Source: Rhizoctonia solani (Eukaryota; Basidiomycota; Agaricomycetes; Cantharellales; Ceratobasidiaceae). From it: a DNA stretch of 64,000 bases. The notes under the pieces are model-generated. The model did not search any database. It worked only from the letters and a program-made list of their open reading frames with translations, and was not told the DNA's origin. The stretch covers positions 3,348,001 to 3,412,000 of the forward strand of contig NC_057385.1 in the NCBI RefSeq assembly GCF_016906535.1, in the 5' to 3' direction. Both the position numbers and the translations under genes were made by a program. This document shows, one piece after another, positions 12,595 to 26,377 of the stretch. Within the stretch, counting starts at the first letter, position 1. Every line of letters starts with the position of its first letter.

Positions 12595-13067
12595 GGCACG
12601 TACTACATAGGGGCCCGAAGCTTACATTCTGATTATCGTTTCCCACGACAGAAGATACCATGTCTGAAGTAAAAACAATATAACACTGATGCAAGTCCCC
12701 TCTCCTTCTATCGGTTGGCGAGTGCACTGCTAGTTTGGGAGAGTTGCCACTCGAGTATATATAGGCCGCAAGCCACAAGCCACGTGCACCTGAAGAACAA
12801 ACGATGTTGCTTGTCGTCGAGGGCTTAAACTGCCATTGTGATTATGCAGCTGCCTTTTATATACATATTTAAAAACTTGTAACCAAGGCTCTTTGTCAGA
12901 GATTCGCAGCTTTCGGATCTTAAGTAACGCGGGCCGACTTTGTGAGGATATATGCGCGTCAATCTGGTCTAACATGGGAAGAAGCCTATTACCATGCTTT
13001 GTCCTTCCATCATAACGCAAGCGCAACAAAAGGTTCACATATAAAGCAAACGAACACAAAGCGTGAA
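12595..13067. other. intergenic, no gene seen
   Basis: Separates family X copy 1 from the 3' end of ATG9. The first exon of copy 1 may lie here but could not be joined in phase. Nothing else stands out. Confidence 0.4.
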
Positions 13068-16000
13068 TCACAAAACTCCTTTCCGCTGCTCGTATATGTT
13101 CCCAAGCAAGCCCATGAATCCACCATCCACGAATTCTTCATCGATAGGATCCTCGGCTCGTCCCTGAGGCTCCCCGAATATCGGCTGCGCATCATCGTAC
13201 GACTCGCCCAGCGCACTCCCGATATCCAACCTTTGAGAATCTGGGTCTTTGTTCATAGGTTCGGGGGTGGGTTCCGACGCCCGTCTTGGTGCCGAAGTCG
13301 TACTGCTCCGAAGCTTCACGCTGTGTTGCAACGCGCGTTCGTAGACTGCGGCTCGCTCTGCGAGTTTGGCCTCGGGCATCTGAACCTCGGCGCCGAAGTT
13401 TTCGGTCGCCGTTGCCCCTGCACGGTCACGGTGGATGATTGTTGGGCTGCTCGCGCGTGGTTGGGTGTGGCTGGTTGGATGCAAGTGTTGTCTGAACCGA
13501 CTGCGTGAACGGGCTTGGCGGAGGTTGTGGCCAGCACGAGAAGAAGGATGCGCCATGTCTGCGTTTCGAGATAGGTACAAAGAGCCAGTTTGGTCTGATG
13601 GGTTCCATTCAGGGTTTGCTGCCTATAGAAGATCGTATTTGAGAAGGAGGTGGTATTGGCCTGGTTGCGTTCCACTTACCTTGAAATTAAGAAGGGACTG
13701 CTCCATCTTGGTTTCCCTCTCTCGTAATTTACCTTTTCCAACTTTCCTGGGCTCGGGTTCCTCGGGTTCATGCTCAAACTACAGACCAATTAGCAAGTAT
13801 TAAACCCAAATGCGATGGTCAAACTTACTGGCCGACCGTGTCTCCCCAGGTCAAACACCGCAGAGTTGCATACGTAACCCAGACCTTCCACATGCCAGGT
13901 GGATTCCCGGAAAAAGTCGATGATCTTTTCAGCATGTTGAGGAAGGCTGTACCAAAGGATAAATGGAGTGACCATGACAGAGATCAGCTCGTTGAGAAAG
14001 ATGGTAACTTTAGTGTCGAACAAGAGACCAAATTCGGTGTGTACCTGAAATGAGTTAAGTGAGAGTATTGGAGGCATGGGTAATACTAACCCGTTTAGAA
14101 TGTAGTTGACCTTCCCACTCTTTGGGTAGATAATGGGTGTACCTTATCACTTCCTTCAAGATCATTTCCGGGTCAAACACTTGATGTGCATCGGGAACCA
14201 TTCCGCGTGCAATACCGAGAATCGTACCAAACACTGGAATAAAATTAAATTTCAAGAATTAAATACGAGGGGCCGGGGATCAGCTCACCAGTATATAAAA
14301 TACTACAGTTCGGCCAGGAGTAATCTCGAAATGTAGAAAGATGTCGGGATCAATAACCGACGCCAGAATCAATACGGCGGCGAAAGATCCCGAAATAAAC
14401 GATACAAATCTATCTTGACAATGAGCACAACATAATCTCGTTGGTTAAATTCGCGCATACCGAGCGATAATTGTCATCTTTTCCTTTGGGAATTGATCCA
14501 TGTACTCGCTAGCCATAGGGTACGAGTTGTCCAGCCGCCGAGCAAAAATGTGTGGAAGCTCATTGTATTCCCTGAATGTCCACTTAGCATAAGGTGTGTA
14601 TTGTCGAGCTCCAGCCGAAGACGGGTTCTTGTGGTACTCCTGTAAATAGAGGTTAGCAACTGCGTAGACCTGATTAGAAGCGAACGCACTTCAAAATACC
14701 GGAAAAAGCTGTGCATAAGAAGGTACGTCACGATCAGCGGTGCAAATATAAAGTTGATCGCCCCAAAGAATATCATTCGTCTCCTTAACTCGGCAGCTAA
14801 TCCATGTTTATTCTTCTCCTTCAAGAACACACCCCTGACTGTGCCCCGATGATCGAATAAATGCCCTAGTAAGCATGCACGCAAGTTCCATTCTAGCGCC
14901 CGTGTGAGATTCTGTTTCTGTTCATTCGGCGGGAAAAGTCTCTCCAGTAATTTGGGCAAGGGGACACGTAGATCAAGGAGCTCGCGGTCAAATAATGCGA
15001 TGAGATAGTTTTCTTGTCGCATTATACGGTTAGCAATATCGTGTGCGTCGAGTTTGGCGGTAGTAGGGTTAGCGCCGTCGGTTTGGGATGAGAGTGAGGT
15101 AATAGGGTTGTGCTCTCGAATAAGACCAATGCGACGAACGACTTCGGGCCAGGATATCGTTTGCACATCAGACTAGGACCAACTTGAGCCGATACTTAGA
15201 GACAAGTCGGAGAGACTCACATCAGGCACCCCCAAGAGGTGAGTATAGAATTGGTATAGCTCAAATAGGCGTTGCATGCTAAAGATGAATTGAAGAATCT
15301 GATAAATGTAGAAAGCTCCAAATAGCATAAAGAACAGCCATGTGAATCCTGAGAACCTGTGCCATGCTCAATGATTATGAGAAGAATCTAGAACATTGAA
15401 CTTGCCGTGAAACACAACGAGAAATGACAACGTCTGATAGTTGGGTAGTCCCGGTGTGTCGAATTTTCGAGTAGTCGACACAACCTAGAAGAAACGTGGA
15501 GAAACCAATCACAAACCCAACTGTGCTGCAAAGACGCCAGTCAGACACATCGCGGGGAAATAGAATGAGTTATCACGCACAGTAAGTTAAGCCCTTTGGA
15601 TAGGGCAATGCAATAGATTCCCTTTCCCTAGTAGGCGTAAACCTACTTCTCACGTCAGCACGCGCAAGTAGCCCAAATTGGGCGAATAACACAGACCTCC
15701 TGGAGAAACGCGTCCAGATTATATACATTAAACCAGTTCCATAAGGCACGCTCGTAGTTATCCATTCCTCTCATTGGTTTAGGAGGTGCAACCGCAGGCT
15801 GAGGTAATGAAGGCTGGATGAGATCTGAGGGACGAGGTGGTTGGTTAACCTCGAATGAAAGCTGCTTGGGCTTGGAAGTTTCAATCATGAGACTTGTTGG
15901 GACCTCGTCGTCATCCACAGAGTCCCGTCTCGTCAGATGACTAGGCTGACCAGGGTGTTGGACAAGATCTATTTCTTCCTCGTCTTCCTCTTCGACTACT

Positions 16001-16149
16001 CCAGGATGGGCATAGCCAGCATAGCTCCGTCCCATGGGATTGAGCATAGATAGAAAGGGGCGGCCAGATTGGCTCGATCTCATCGAGTTCGGAGCGCGGG
16101 ATACATAGAGAGACGCCGATGGTTCATCTTCGTCCACATATGCCGACAT
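13068..16149 (-). CDS. ATG9: Autophagy-related protein 9 (lipid scramblase)
   Basis: Atg9 is the polytopic scramblase on Golgi-derived vesicles that seed the autophagosome membrane. The start at 16149 ([20 protein letters not shown]) opens an acidic, disordered N-terminus with [12 protein letters not shown]. The conserved core then follows over several exons: [20 protein letters not shown], a membrane segment near [67 protein letters not shown] and [20 protein letters not shown], then further membrane segments. Fungal Atg9 normally ends in a disordered tail, and here the last exon (13580-13068) encodes a long Ser/Pro/Glu-rich tail ending [18 protein letters not shown]. It is transcribed away from the myosin gene across a 560-base gap. 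Family assignment is firm; inner splice sites were checked only in part. Confidence 0.93.
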
Positions 16150-16710
16150 TGTGGTTGTGGCGGGGTGCGAGGTATTACGGAGAGATTAGATTAGATTAGC
16201 GCCTGTCCTTGGAATGTCACGTGAATATTCATTATCAGCTGCACTTCTTTCTCCCCCTTTCGATTATGAGACACGGTCAGAGACAACGGCGATCGTTCAA
16301 AGGCTCTAGCAGATAATTACGTACTGCTAAATTCACCCGCTCTTAAAATGACGTATTTGGCTGTATCATAAACTTCTGCCAGTGCTTGCGCATATAGTAG
16401 TCAGTGATAATACCATTAGATACCTCTCGATTCCAAAAGCCGTTAGGATATAAGCCACAAGTGGATACACCCAGCTGTAGAAATAAAAGACATAAGGATA
16501 TCTGCATTAATAATTTTAGGAGATACTGGATCAAGGGTTTCATAAAGTGATCCAGAGAACCTGAAATGTCTGTTTTAGTCAGTAAGGTTTGTTTCGAGGC
16601 GTACGCGCCGAGCTCCTGATTGGACGAGCGCTATAGTTGCCAAGGGTTCGATCACGTGTATCTCGCACTCGTGCACGACCACGACTCCTCTTATGACCAC
16701 GCCCTAGATA
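16150..16710. promoter_or_regulatory. shared upstream region of ATG9 and class V myosin
   Basis: Both genes start outward from this 561-base stretch, so it must hold both promoters. It contains CACGTG-type E-box sequences (TCACGTGAATA near 16220 and TCACGTGTATC near 16650). No coding sequence was seen. Confidence 0.5.
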
Positions 16711-19700
16711 ATGTCCGACATATATACTAGAGGTTAGTGTAGGTTTTTCTTAAGAAGCCTATTCCTTATCTGCTCTCAGGGACACGCGTATGGATCGCGG
16801 ACAAGGACTCTGGCTGGATATCCGCAGAGGTCCAGTCGTTCACTCGTACCGACGCCAAGATCAAAATTACTTTGCAAGATGAACGGGGAAAAGTAGTAAA
16901 TTCCATATGATTTGGTAAAAATCGACTAAAACCGTGTAGGAACACAATATCGATACGAACGACCAAGATATTAAGGATGCCAAAGATTATTTGCCCCCTT
17001 TACGAAATCCTCCTCTGCTCGAGGCCGTCGACGATCTTGCCACACTCTCTCACTTGAACGAGCCTTCCGGTAAGTGTATAAAAATTATGCAAATAATCCT
17101 AGCTCACGATCGCTGTTTTCAGTCCTCCATACAATTCGGAACCGATACTCTCAGCATAGTATATATACCTATTCAGGCATCGTGCTCATTGCTGTCAATC
17201 CTTTCCAACGAGTTGCTCTTTATGGACCCGAGATTATCCAGGCCTACAGCGGTAGGCGAAAAGGCGAACTCGAGCCGCACATTTTCGCCATCGCCGAGGA
17301 CGCCTATAACCGTATGACAAAGGATTCCGAGGGTCAAACCATCATTGTTTCAGGAGAGAGGTGAGTTTTTTTCTCTGAACGATGTAGAGTGTATTTGACC
17401 AAATTCACTATAGTGGTGCTGGAAAAACCGAATCTGTGAGTCTCTGAATGAAATTAAATCCCTACACTTTCTCATGGTATTATCATAGGCTAAACTCATT
17501 ATGCGCTTCCTTGCTTCTGCGGTCCCTGAGGGTCACACTCCTAAGAATCGGGCCAAGGCCACGCTCGAAGGCTCCTCGGAAATGGAACAGCAAATCTTGG
17601 CTACCAACCCTATCCTCGAAGCCTTTGGTAACGCTAAGACTACGCGAAACGACAATTCGTCCCGGTTCGGTAAATACCTCCAGATTCTATTCGATGGGAA
17701 GCAAAACATCGTCGGCGCTCGGATCCGCACATACCTGCTCGAACGATCACGTCTGGTCTACCAACCCGAGATCGAGCGTAATTACCACATCTTCTACCAA
17801 CTCTGTGCCGGCGCTCCGTTGAAAGAACGTAAAGATCTCGGACTCGAGACCGACACGAGTAAATTTGGGTATCTCAGTGGCGGTGGCCCGCATTCAACCC
17901 CTATCAACGGCGTGGATGATGCCGAGGAATTCCGTGCCACGCAGGATGCCCTTTCCACAGTCGGTGTCGCCATCGACAAGCAGTGGTCCGTTTTCAAGCT
18001 TCTTGCTGCCCTTCTGCATCTTGGAAACATCAAGATCACAGCTGGGCGCAGCGATAGTAATATCGACGATAATGAGCCGAATATGATCACTGCCTGCAAA
18101 TTCCTTGGCATTAGCCCCGTCGAATTCAAGAAATGGACCACAAAGAAGCAAATCACGACCCGAAGCGAAAAGATCATTTCGAGCTTGAACGCAGCGCAAG
18201 CGACGGTGGTGCGAGACTCGGTCAGCAAGTTTGTGTACGCTTGTTTGTTCGAGTGGCTCGTGGCAATTGTCAATGAGAGTTTGTCCGGGGAGAACGGTGA
18301 AGGTGCTCTCAAGGCTGAGAAGTTTATTGGTGTACTGGATATTTATGGGTTCGAGCATTTTAAGAAGAATTCGTGAGTTGTTTGGGTCTCGTCTTGCACA
18401 CGCTGGGTCCATCTGACGTAAAATCAAGGTTTGAGCAGTTCTGTATCAATTATGCCAATGAAAAACTCCAACAAGAGGTAGGACCAGTGAGATAATGTGC
18501 AACCGTTACTGACATTGGCGTAGTTCAACGCACATGTATTCAAACTCGAACAAGAGGAATACGTCCGGGAGCAAATCAACTGGACCTTTATCGACTTTAG
18601 TGACAATCAACCTTGTATCGATGTGATTGAAGGAAAGCTCGGCGTTCTTGCTCTTCTTGACGAAGAATCCCGCCTCCCTTCCGGAACAGATCAGTCCTTC
18701 TTGACCAAACTTCTTTCCCAGCTCGATACTCCCAAGAACAAGAACGTTTTCAAAAAGCCCCGTTTCGGAAACTCGGCCTTTACGATTGCGCACTATGCCC
18801 TGGACGTCACATACGAGGCCGAGGGCTTCATCGAGAAGAATCGTGATACTGTCCCAGACGAGCACCTGGCTCTACTCGCAGGCACACAAAATCCATTCTT
18901 CAAGGAAGTCCTCGACGCGGCCCTTGCATCCAGTCGACAGTCCGAAACTCCTGCTCCGGGCACCCCCACTTTCTCCGACTCTGGCAGCAATGGGTCTCGC
19001 AGGTCCAGTTTGATTCCCGACCCGGGCCGTTCGTCCTTGCTTCAGGGAGGTGGAGGAGCTAAACGTCCGGGCGCTGTAGCCAAAAAACCGACCCTCGGCT
19101 CCATCTTCAAGGGAAGTTTGATCAGTCTAATGGACACGATCAGCGTCACGAACGTGCACTATATCCGATGCATCAAGCCAAACGAAGCCAAACGCGCTTG
19201 GGAATTCACTCCTCAGCAAGTCTTGTCGCAGCTCCGTGCTTGCGGTGTACTCGAAACGATTCGTATCAGTTGTGCCGGTTATCCTACTCGATGGACGTAC
19301 GAGGAATTTGCGGAACGTTATTACATGCTCGTGCACTCCAAGAACTGGAACGCTCAAACCAAGATCAAGGACCTGTGTCATATGATTCTTGGAGTTACGA
19401 TCAAGGATGAGGACAAGTACCAAGCTGGTCTGACCAAGATCTTTTTCCGTGCGGGTATGCTTGCGTACCTTGAAGCCCAACGATCCGAAAAGCTCAACTC
19501 GCTCGTGACGCTCGTACAAAAGAATGTTCGCCGGAGGTTGGCAGTCAAGAGGTACAAGGAGCTCAGGCATGCTACCATTAGGATCCAAACGTGTGTGGCG
19601 CGGAATTATGGCGCGTAACTTGGTGCAGAAGATTAGGGAAGAGGTTGCAGCGCGCAGATTGCAGGCTGCTGCGAGGAGGTTCATACAACGCAGATTTTCC

Positions 19701-22306
19701 TGGACGTTCATAATGCTGTTGTCGGACTACAGAGCTGTAAGTTCATTTTTTGCGCCGACCGGGCAGGCATACTCACTGGAGCGTACTAGATATCCGTGGG
19801 CAGAATGTTAGGAAGAATTTCAAGGATACCAGGTTGGATGTCGCTGCGACAAGGTTGCAAAGCTTCTTCCGTGGAATGTAAGTGATCTGGTATGGACAGT
19901 TGGTATTTGGCTAAAAATCGGTATAGTTTGGTTCGTCGCAAGTACAAGGCGAATCTCCGCAGCATTGTGGATGCAGTCTCACATGCGTCGACGAATGGCT
20001 CGCAAGGTTCTTCAGGCTCTCAAGATTGAAGCTCGTTCAGCCGCCAAGCAGAAAGAAATCTCCTACCAACTTGAGAACAAGGTCGTTCAGCTCACTCAAT
20101 CACTTCAACAGCGCACCAACGAGCGCAAGGCTGCAGAGACCCAAGTACGGGATCTCGAGCGACAACTCACTGGATGGCAGAGCAAGCACGAAGAAGCGGA
20201 GGCCCGTGCTCGTAAACTCCAAAACGATATTCAGACCCTTCATGTGCCAACCGCCAAGTTTGAAGAGCTACTCAAATCCAAGGCAGAGGTGGAATCCAGG
20301 CTCGAAGCAGCGTCCGCCAAAGTCGCAGAACAGGAGGCGCAGATTACGAAACTTAGCGCCGAGGTACAAGCAGCGACCACCAAACTCGAAGCCCGTGCAA
20401 ACGAAGCAGCGTCGAATGCGGGAGACCTTGGACAGATCGCCGCGCTCAAGCAAGAGCTGAGCCAAATGCGCGACCAGCTCAACCGTGCCAACGCGCTCAA
20501 CTCGCTCAGCGGTGGATCACGCAGGCCGGCGGCCGAGCCACCCGTGTCACCCACGTTCCAGACTGGATTGCTCAAAGAATACGCGAGTCAGCAGAATGGG
20601 GCTGCCCCTGGATTGGGTGCGCCCGCGTCCACCAATGGAAAGAGGCACCAGCGCCGCCATTCATCTGCTGGCAATTACAACGACGCCAGCGTGCGCGATT
20701 CAGTTGACGAACGTATGATTGCTAGCAAACGCAGCCAGGCGAACAACCCTCGTGCTGTCTCGGTCGCGTACAATGGTCTCGACGGGCTTCCTCGTTTCAG
20801 GAACGGGTTGGAGGAGATTTACGACGATCCTGCCGAAGAGCGCATCCGATTGTTGTCTGACCTCGATCGGCTCGACCAGGAGGTGTATGAGGGACTTATC
20901 CTTGGCCTCAAGATTCCTTCACCCACCAATGCGAATGCTCCGAGCTTGAAGGAAGTGCTGTTCCCGGCCAACTTGATCTCGTTGATCTCGAACGAGATGT
21001 GGAGGTATGGAATGATCAAGGAGAGTGAACGGTTCTTGGCGAATACCATGCAGACTGTCCAGGCACATGTCATGGTGAGTTCGAGGATATGTTAGGTGAA
21101 CTGGGCTCAATTGGCTTGTAGAGCTTTACCGGCGAAGATGCGATTGTCCCGGGTGTATTCTGGTTGAGCAACGTCCACGAGGTTCTTTCGTTTGTGTGCT
21201 GCGCCGAGGCGGATATGATGCAGGGTATTGGTCCTGCATCCGAATCTGCCAACTACGATTGGGCCGCGTATCAACATCTTATCCAGATGGTCAAGTCAGA
21301 TCTTGATAGCTTGGAGTACAACATCTACCATTCGTGGATGGTCGAGACCAAGAAGCGACTCAGTAAAATGATTATTCCCGCGCTTATCGAGACTCAGTCT
21401 TTGCCCGGTTTCATTATCTCCGAGGGTGCTGGAAGGTTGTTCAACAGGCTCCTGAATCAAAACACGGCTCCTGCGTACAATATGGACGACGTACTCAACT
21501 TGCTAAACAAGGTCTTGAAGAGTTTGAAATGCTTCTTCATGGAGGAGAGTGTGATTCAGCAGGTTGTGACCGAGTTATTGAAATTGGTTGGTGTGACGAG
21601 CTTCAATGACTTGCTGATGAGGAGGAACTTCTGTTCGTGGAAGCGGGGTGAGTTCGGGACAACCAGAGTGGCGAGCACCAGGGCTGACTTTTTCTCGTTT
21701 TCTAGCGATGCAAATCCAATACAACATTACGCGTATCGAAGAGTGGTGCAAGTCACATGAGATGCCTGAGGGTACGCTGCAACTAGAACACTTGATGCAG
21801 GCCACCAAGTTGTTGCAGCTTAAGAAGGTGAGCTCGCATCGATGGTCCTGTCAAAAGATATACTAAATATAGCTGAAACTAGGCGACCCAAGCCGACATT
21901 GACATCATCTACGACGTATGCTGGATCTTAACCCCATCCCAAATCCAACGCATGTGTGCCAACTACTTCGTCGCAGACTACGAGGTAAGCCCTATTTGTC
22001 CGAGCGCCAAGCGATGAGAGAAGCTAATTTAACCTCATCGCTTAGAACCCTATTTCTCCCGAGATCCTCAAGCTCGTAGCACAGCGAGTTCAGCCTAATG
22101 ATAGGACTGACCACCTCTTGCTCACGCCCGAAAACGAGGACGTTGCGCCGTATGAATTGCCGCTGCCGCGCGAGGTGGCAGGGCTGGAGCACTATGTGCC
22201 CGCCTACCTTAACGTTCCGGTGTGTGAATCGGTTTCACCTCGATTCAATGCCATACTAACTCGGCGGATACAGCATATCCGACGGCTGGCTGCGATCACG
22301 CCTTGA
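16711..22306 (+). CDS. MYO2: Class V myosin heavy chain
   Basis: Processive actin motor that carries secretory vesicles and organelles. The first exon reads MSDIYTR at 16711 and splices to GTRVWIADKDSGWISAEV, the SH3-like N-terminal fold. The P-loop GESGAGKTES is split by an intron near 17364-17413. Switch I (NDNSSRFGKYLQ) lies near 17650 and switch II with the relay (DIYGFEHFKKNS, FEQFCINYANEKLQQEF) at 18337-18540. The converter region includes NVHYIRCIKPNEAKRAW near 19160. IQ motifs follow at 19.5-20.0 kb, a coiled coil (KQKEISYQLENKVVQLTQSL) at 20.0-20.5 kb, a Ser/Pro linker and a cargo-binding dilute (DIL) domain at about 21.1-22.2 kb, ending RRLAAITP. In the IQ region the frame shifts by one extra base near 19598 and returns by one missing base near 19694. 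The intervening frame encodes the expected VWRGIMARNLVQKIREE, so both may be assembly errors. Confidence 0.93.
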
Positions 22307-22566
22307 TTGGCATTTATTTGTCCATGATTTTGAGATCCTTGTTTGTGTAATTATGAGTGTGGGGGCGGATAGTGGTCCTTATTTGTTTTGTGAATTTCCA
22401 TCTTGTCTATCATACCACTTTAGAGAGCCTGCCGGGCGAATGCGTAAAGTCTGGACGGTCCTGTCAAGAGATATTTGAAATAATTTTGACATGCCGGCAC
22501 CAAGTCAACACCTTTGATCAGTCTTTTTTATCAGTAGACACCACACACCTGGCGTGGTTCCCCCTC

Positions 22567-25500
22567 ATGATGAGCCTTCGATGGCAGCCATTCATTCCCT
22601 CGCCACATCTGGTGGCCAGGATGTGTGTTACGTGTATTTGCTCTGTAATTATTGTTCTTCGGCCAGTCGCGTCTCTTGGAGGCCCGTATCTCTTCCTGAT
22701 ACTGACTGTCAAGGTGTGTGTGTGCCAAAATATTCTTTTCTGTGCCGTTTTCCCTAATTTCCCCTGAAGGAACTGGTGTTCCCCCCTTCTACAAGTCCCT
22801 CTGCTCAGATCGAAGCATCAGGTATGTCCACTTGCGCCCTTTTCGAGTAAGTACCACTTACCAATTTAGTGGTCAATATGAGCGGAGCGTTGTTCGGACT
22901 TGGGTGGAGTAATTTAGGTCTCGTATGCGCCACATATGCTGCTCGTCGATACGGGGTCGACTCGGATGCGCCAAGGGTGATCCGGGCAATCTTTCTGCTT
23001 ATGCTAGGGTTATTCAGTAAGCTTTAAGATTTTGATTTGCACGGCCAAGTATTAACTTTTATAGCCGGGCTGGCTCGGAGCTGGTTGCCTCGATTGACTT
23101 TTGCCTCGCGGGCGGCTGGACTAATGAGCGCTTTTTTATTAACGACGGATTCGGACTCTACCAAGGTAAATACCACTTACGTCATAATAGGTGGCTCTGT
23201 GACTCAGTGGTTTTCCAGTGGCAATATACAAATTTCACGCAGCTATTATTTGTGTGCGTGATTGCTAGCACTTCGAGTCTTGTGGTCTCCTTTGGCGCGA
23301 GAATATTTGTTCCTGCTGGCGGATATGCCAAAGACTCTATCAATGCTCTCGGACTACTCAAAGATCTTGTACATCTGGCTACTACTCGGACGATCGACCC
23401 TCCAATCTCAGAGCTTACCAGACCGTCCTCCCCGACCCTAACCGTGACAAATCATCCTGTCCCAACTCAACCCGCACAGTCCATCGAGGCTCTCCAACGA
23501 AAATGTCTAGAGGCTTCTCTCGCATTACATACATCCTACGCTTACTCGGCTTTCGAACTCCGCGTTGGTAGGGTACCCATCAGTCTCATTAAACCACTCT
23601 TGACCACTATCGGTCGTGTAAGGGAAGAACTAGCCTGGGGGATCGTTCACGCTACACAGTCCCAACCACAACATGAGGACCAGCTCTCAAAGGAAGAGCT
23701 GGAATTATTGGCTACGCTCGATGACCCATCCAGATCTTGCGCCGATTCGATCGAGGATAGCATTTCTGCTCTTCAATGTGCTATTGGCTTATGTTATGGT
23801 TTCCATGTCCCTGGGTGTGTCTGTCTTTCAAAGAAACCGGACAGCATAGAATCGGGTGTAACAGGACATGAAAAGAAAACCCATCCAAAACCTCGTACCG
23901 GGCGGAGCGCCGAATTGTCCAAGCTATGCGTATCGAATATCCATGTCGAGAGAGCAAGACTCGCGGATGTTCAAGTGGTGCTGAGGAAGCAGTTGGATTC
24001 GGTTGTGAAGGAAATGAACGATGCACATATGTTCAAGGTCCAACGAAGTGGTTCAAAGTCTAGAGAGGGTTCCTACCCGCTCGAGTGTAGGAGAGACGAG
24101 TCATCATAACCAACTTTTCAGAAAGAGCCTATACGCGACATCGTTACTTCATGTAAGCCTTGTTCATGTTTCTGGAACTTTAACTTACGTTTTCGCAGAT
24201 ATCCTCTGAGATCAACCGTGCCCTGACGCTCATGCTCTCCGTTTTGGAAATCCACGCCTCTAATAGACCTAGAGTTTTCTTTTTACGGCCTTCCTGGCTG
24301 TGGCTAGGCATGTCTCCACGCGCATTATTTGATCAAGCGCAAGAAGAGGATCGAGGAGGTGCCGAGGCTGCTTCTGATGCGGACGACACGATTGCCTTAT
24401 CAACGCAAGAAGCCAGACAAGGAGTAGTCCAACGACGAGACAAGGCGTTATTAATGTCTCCTGCCGTTCAGTATGCTTCCCCCGTCCCAGTACGGGAGAA
24501 AATGCAAAAGACATGGGAAAATATTCGCTCAACGCCTTTGAATCTGGAAACCCTCTCGAACCTCATTGACCTTCCACGAAGAATACTTGTCATTCAATGG
24601 AACAAGTCCAACGTTCTTCACTTTCGAGTTTGGCTGTCTCGCGCTGTGCGAAAGGTCCAGCATTCGAAACATGCGCGGCATGCGATCAAGCATGCATTTG
24701 GTATCACGCTCTTAGCGATTCCTAGCTTTTTGCCTACTGGGACGCCTGGTCAGTTTCTCTTATTCATACATTGCGAGAGATGACTTGTTGGGTTAGGACG
24801 AACTTATTTTGTTTCCCAGCGGGGTGTATGGGCGATTATTTCTTTTGTTTATGTTTTAGAGCCAACACTGCCTGACCTGGCGCCTAGGCATTATGCGTCT
24901 TGTAAGTCCCCCGTCACTTTGCGTGAATTAGACCAACTGAATGCGCATGGTAGTGCGGGACGTTCATTGGTGCTGTATACGCCTATGTTGTAAGTTGATT
25001 CTGTTTCTGAACTAGGCCGAGTCTAATACGAGCAAAAGACATGGGCGATATGCCGAGAGAATCCATATGGAATCGTCATTATGCTTACTGTAAGCCGTTC
25101 TTCTCTCTCCAGAACAAATATCAGAGCTAACTAGCTCGCAGGTAGGAGAAATCATGTTGACATTTTTGATTCGGACTTCAACACCGGGTGTGGGGATTGT
25201 TGCGTGAGTGCTTACCTCCCTGAATGATCAATGCATAGTCAATAAATCATTGGTTTTCAGATCGATTACTATGCCTCCAATTATTTTCACGCCATATCTC
25301 GGTCTTCCCCATCCTTCCGTAATAGGTATGATCTCCTCTCCTCATGACCATCTCGTACTCTCATACTAAAATCAACGGATTCAGGTCTAGCAGCTCTCCG
25401 TGGAGCTCAAGTCGCGATCGGTATAGTCGCTGCAATCCTCATCAATCATTTCGTATTCCCGCGTCACTGTCGAGTCATGTTTTTGGAGGGCATGGCACAA

Positions 25501-26377
25501 GTATTGTCGAAAGAGACGGCACTATTTTTGCATTTGAGCCAGTGAGTGCTTCGATAACAGTTATAGACCAGGTGTTGATCCGTTTTGGGGTTTAGGAGAA
25601 CACTGAATGAGGCGGCACGTACGAGAAATGGGATGGTGAGGGGTGCCAAGATGGATTTGAGGCTTAGGGTAAGTAGCGGTCGTTTAGCCTATAGATGTGA
25701 CTAACGGTCCCATAGGAAATGATTGCACGTGAAAAACTGCTACTGACTCAGATGGTACATGAAGTTAGCCTTATGCCGGTAAGTTTAGACCAATCTAAAA
25801 AAAAGCGGGTGTCTAATTCCGATATGGTAGAAACCGACAGATCTATACAGGGAGGCAACGGAGACTGTCCAAAGGATCGCGGACCTGATGTCTGGCCTAC
25901 GCAGAATTCGAGAAAATGTTCCCCAGAAGGAGGCGATTCATCAAGTATTGCAATACAGGCAGCATACAGTGCGTAACATTCGGCTCATCATTTTGTTACC
26001 GTATCTGACCGCGAACCGATTAGATCTCATGTGTTTGTATTATCCTCTTTGCCTGCGAACACGCTTTCCGGTCTCGACAACCACTCCCCCAGATTTTACC
26101 GTCCCCTCGTAAAGCGTTCGATGACCTTCGACGTGAAATGATGGATGCTCTTCAGAGCACAACGCGCGCCACAGACGTAGCGTACGCAATCGCTGAAAAC
26201 GAAGTCTACGAGGAATTAATCGACGCGATCGAGATGCTGATCACGATCACGAGAGAACTATTTGGCACGAACAGGTGGCTTTCGGATGGGGTGTGTTCGT
26301 TTGGGATTAGTGGGATTGAGACTCCTGCTGTGCACAGTTCAGCCGCGTCATTGAGAAGGATGGATTCTTTTCATTAA
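22567..26377 (+). CDS. ArAE/FUSC-type membrane transporter, copy B (probable frameshift)
   Basis: Paralogue of copy A on the opposite strand. The start at 22567 (MMSLRWQPFIPSPHLVARM) is inferred by alignment with A and C. Exons give ELVFPPSTSPSAQIEAS, VVNMSGALFGLGWSNLGLV, QLLFVCVIASTSSLVVSFG, SLALHTSYAYSAFELRVGRV, VREELAWG, FFLRPSWLWLGMSPR, GVWAIISFVYVLEP, NPYGIVIMLTVGEIM and GVGIVASITMPPIIFTPYL. The cytosolic tail (RATDVAYAIAENEVYEEL) ends at 26377. Compared with A, two single bases are missing around 24862-24882, where A reads EPNTALTWR. The net shift of -2 bases would put the following TWRLGIMRL exon out of frame. So the copy is either a young pseudogene or carries a sequence error. The rest of the gene is clean, including the long cytosolic exon at 23.2-24.1 kb. 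Substrate unknown; export of organic acids is a family-level guess. Confidence 0.7.

Noticed and set aside
12942..13508. 188-codon plus-strand frame
   Set aside because: Lies antisense to the low-complexity ATG9 tail, whose minus-strand frame is the supported one.
17794..18427. 172-177 codon minus-strand frames
   Set aside because: Antisense to the motor domain of the myosin gene, which has full domain support.
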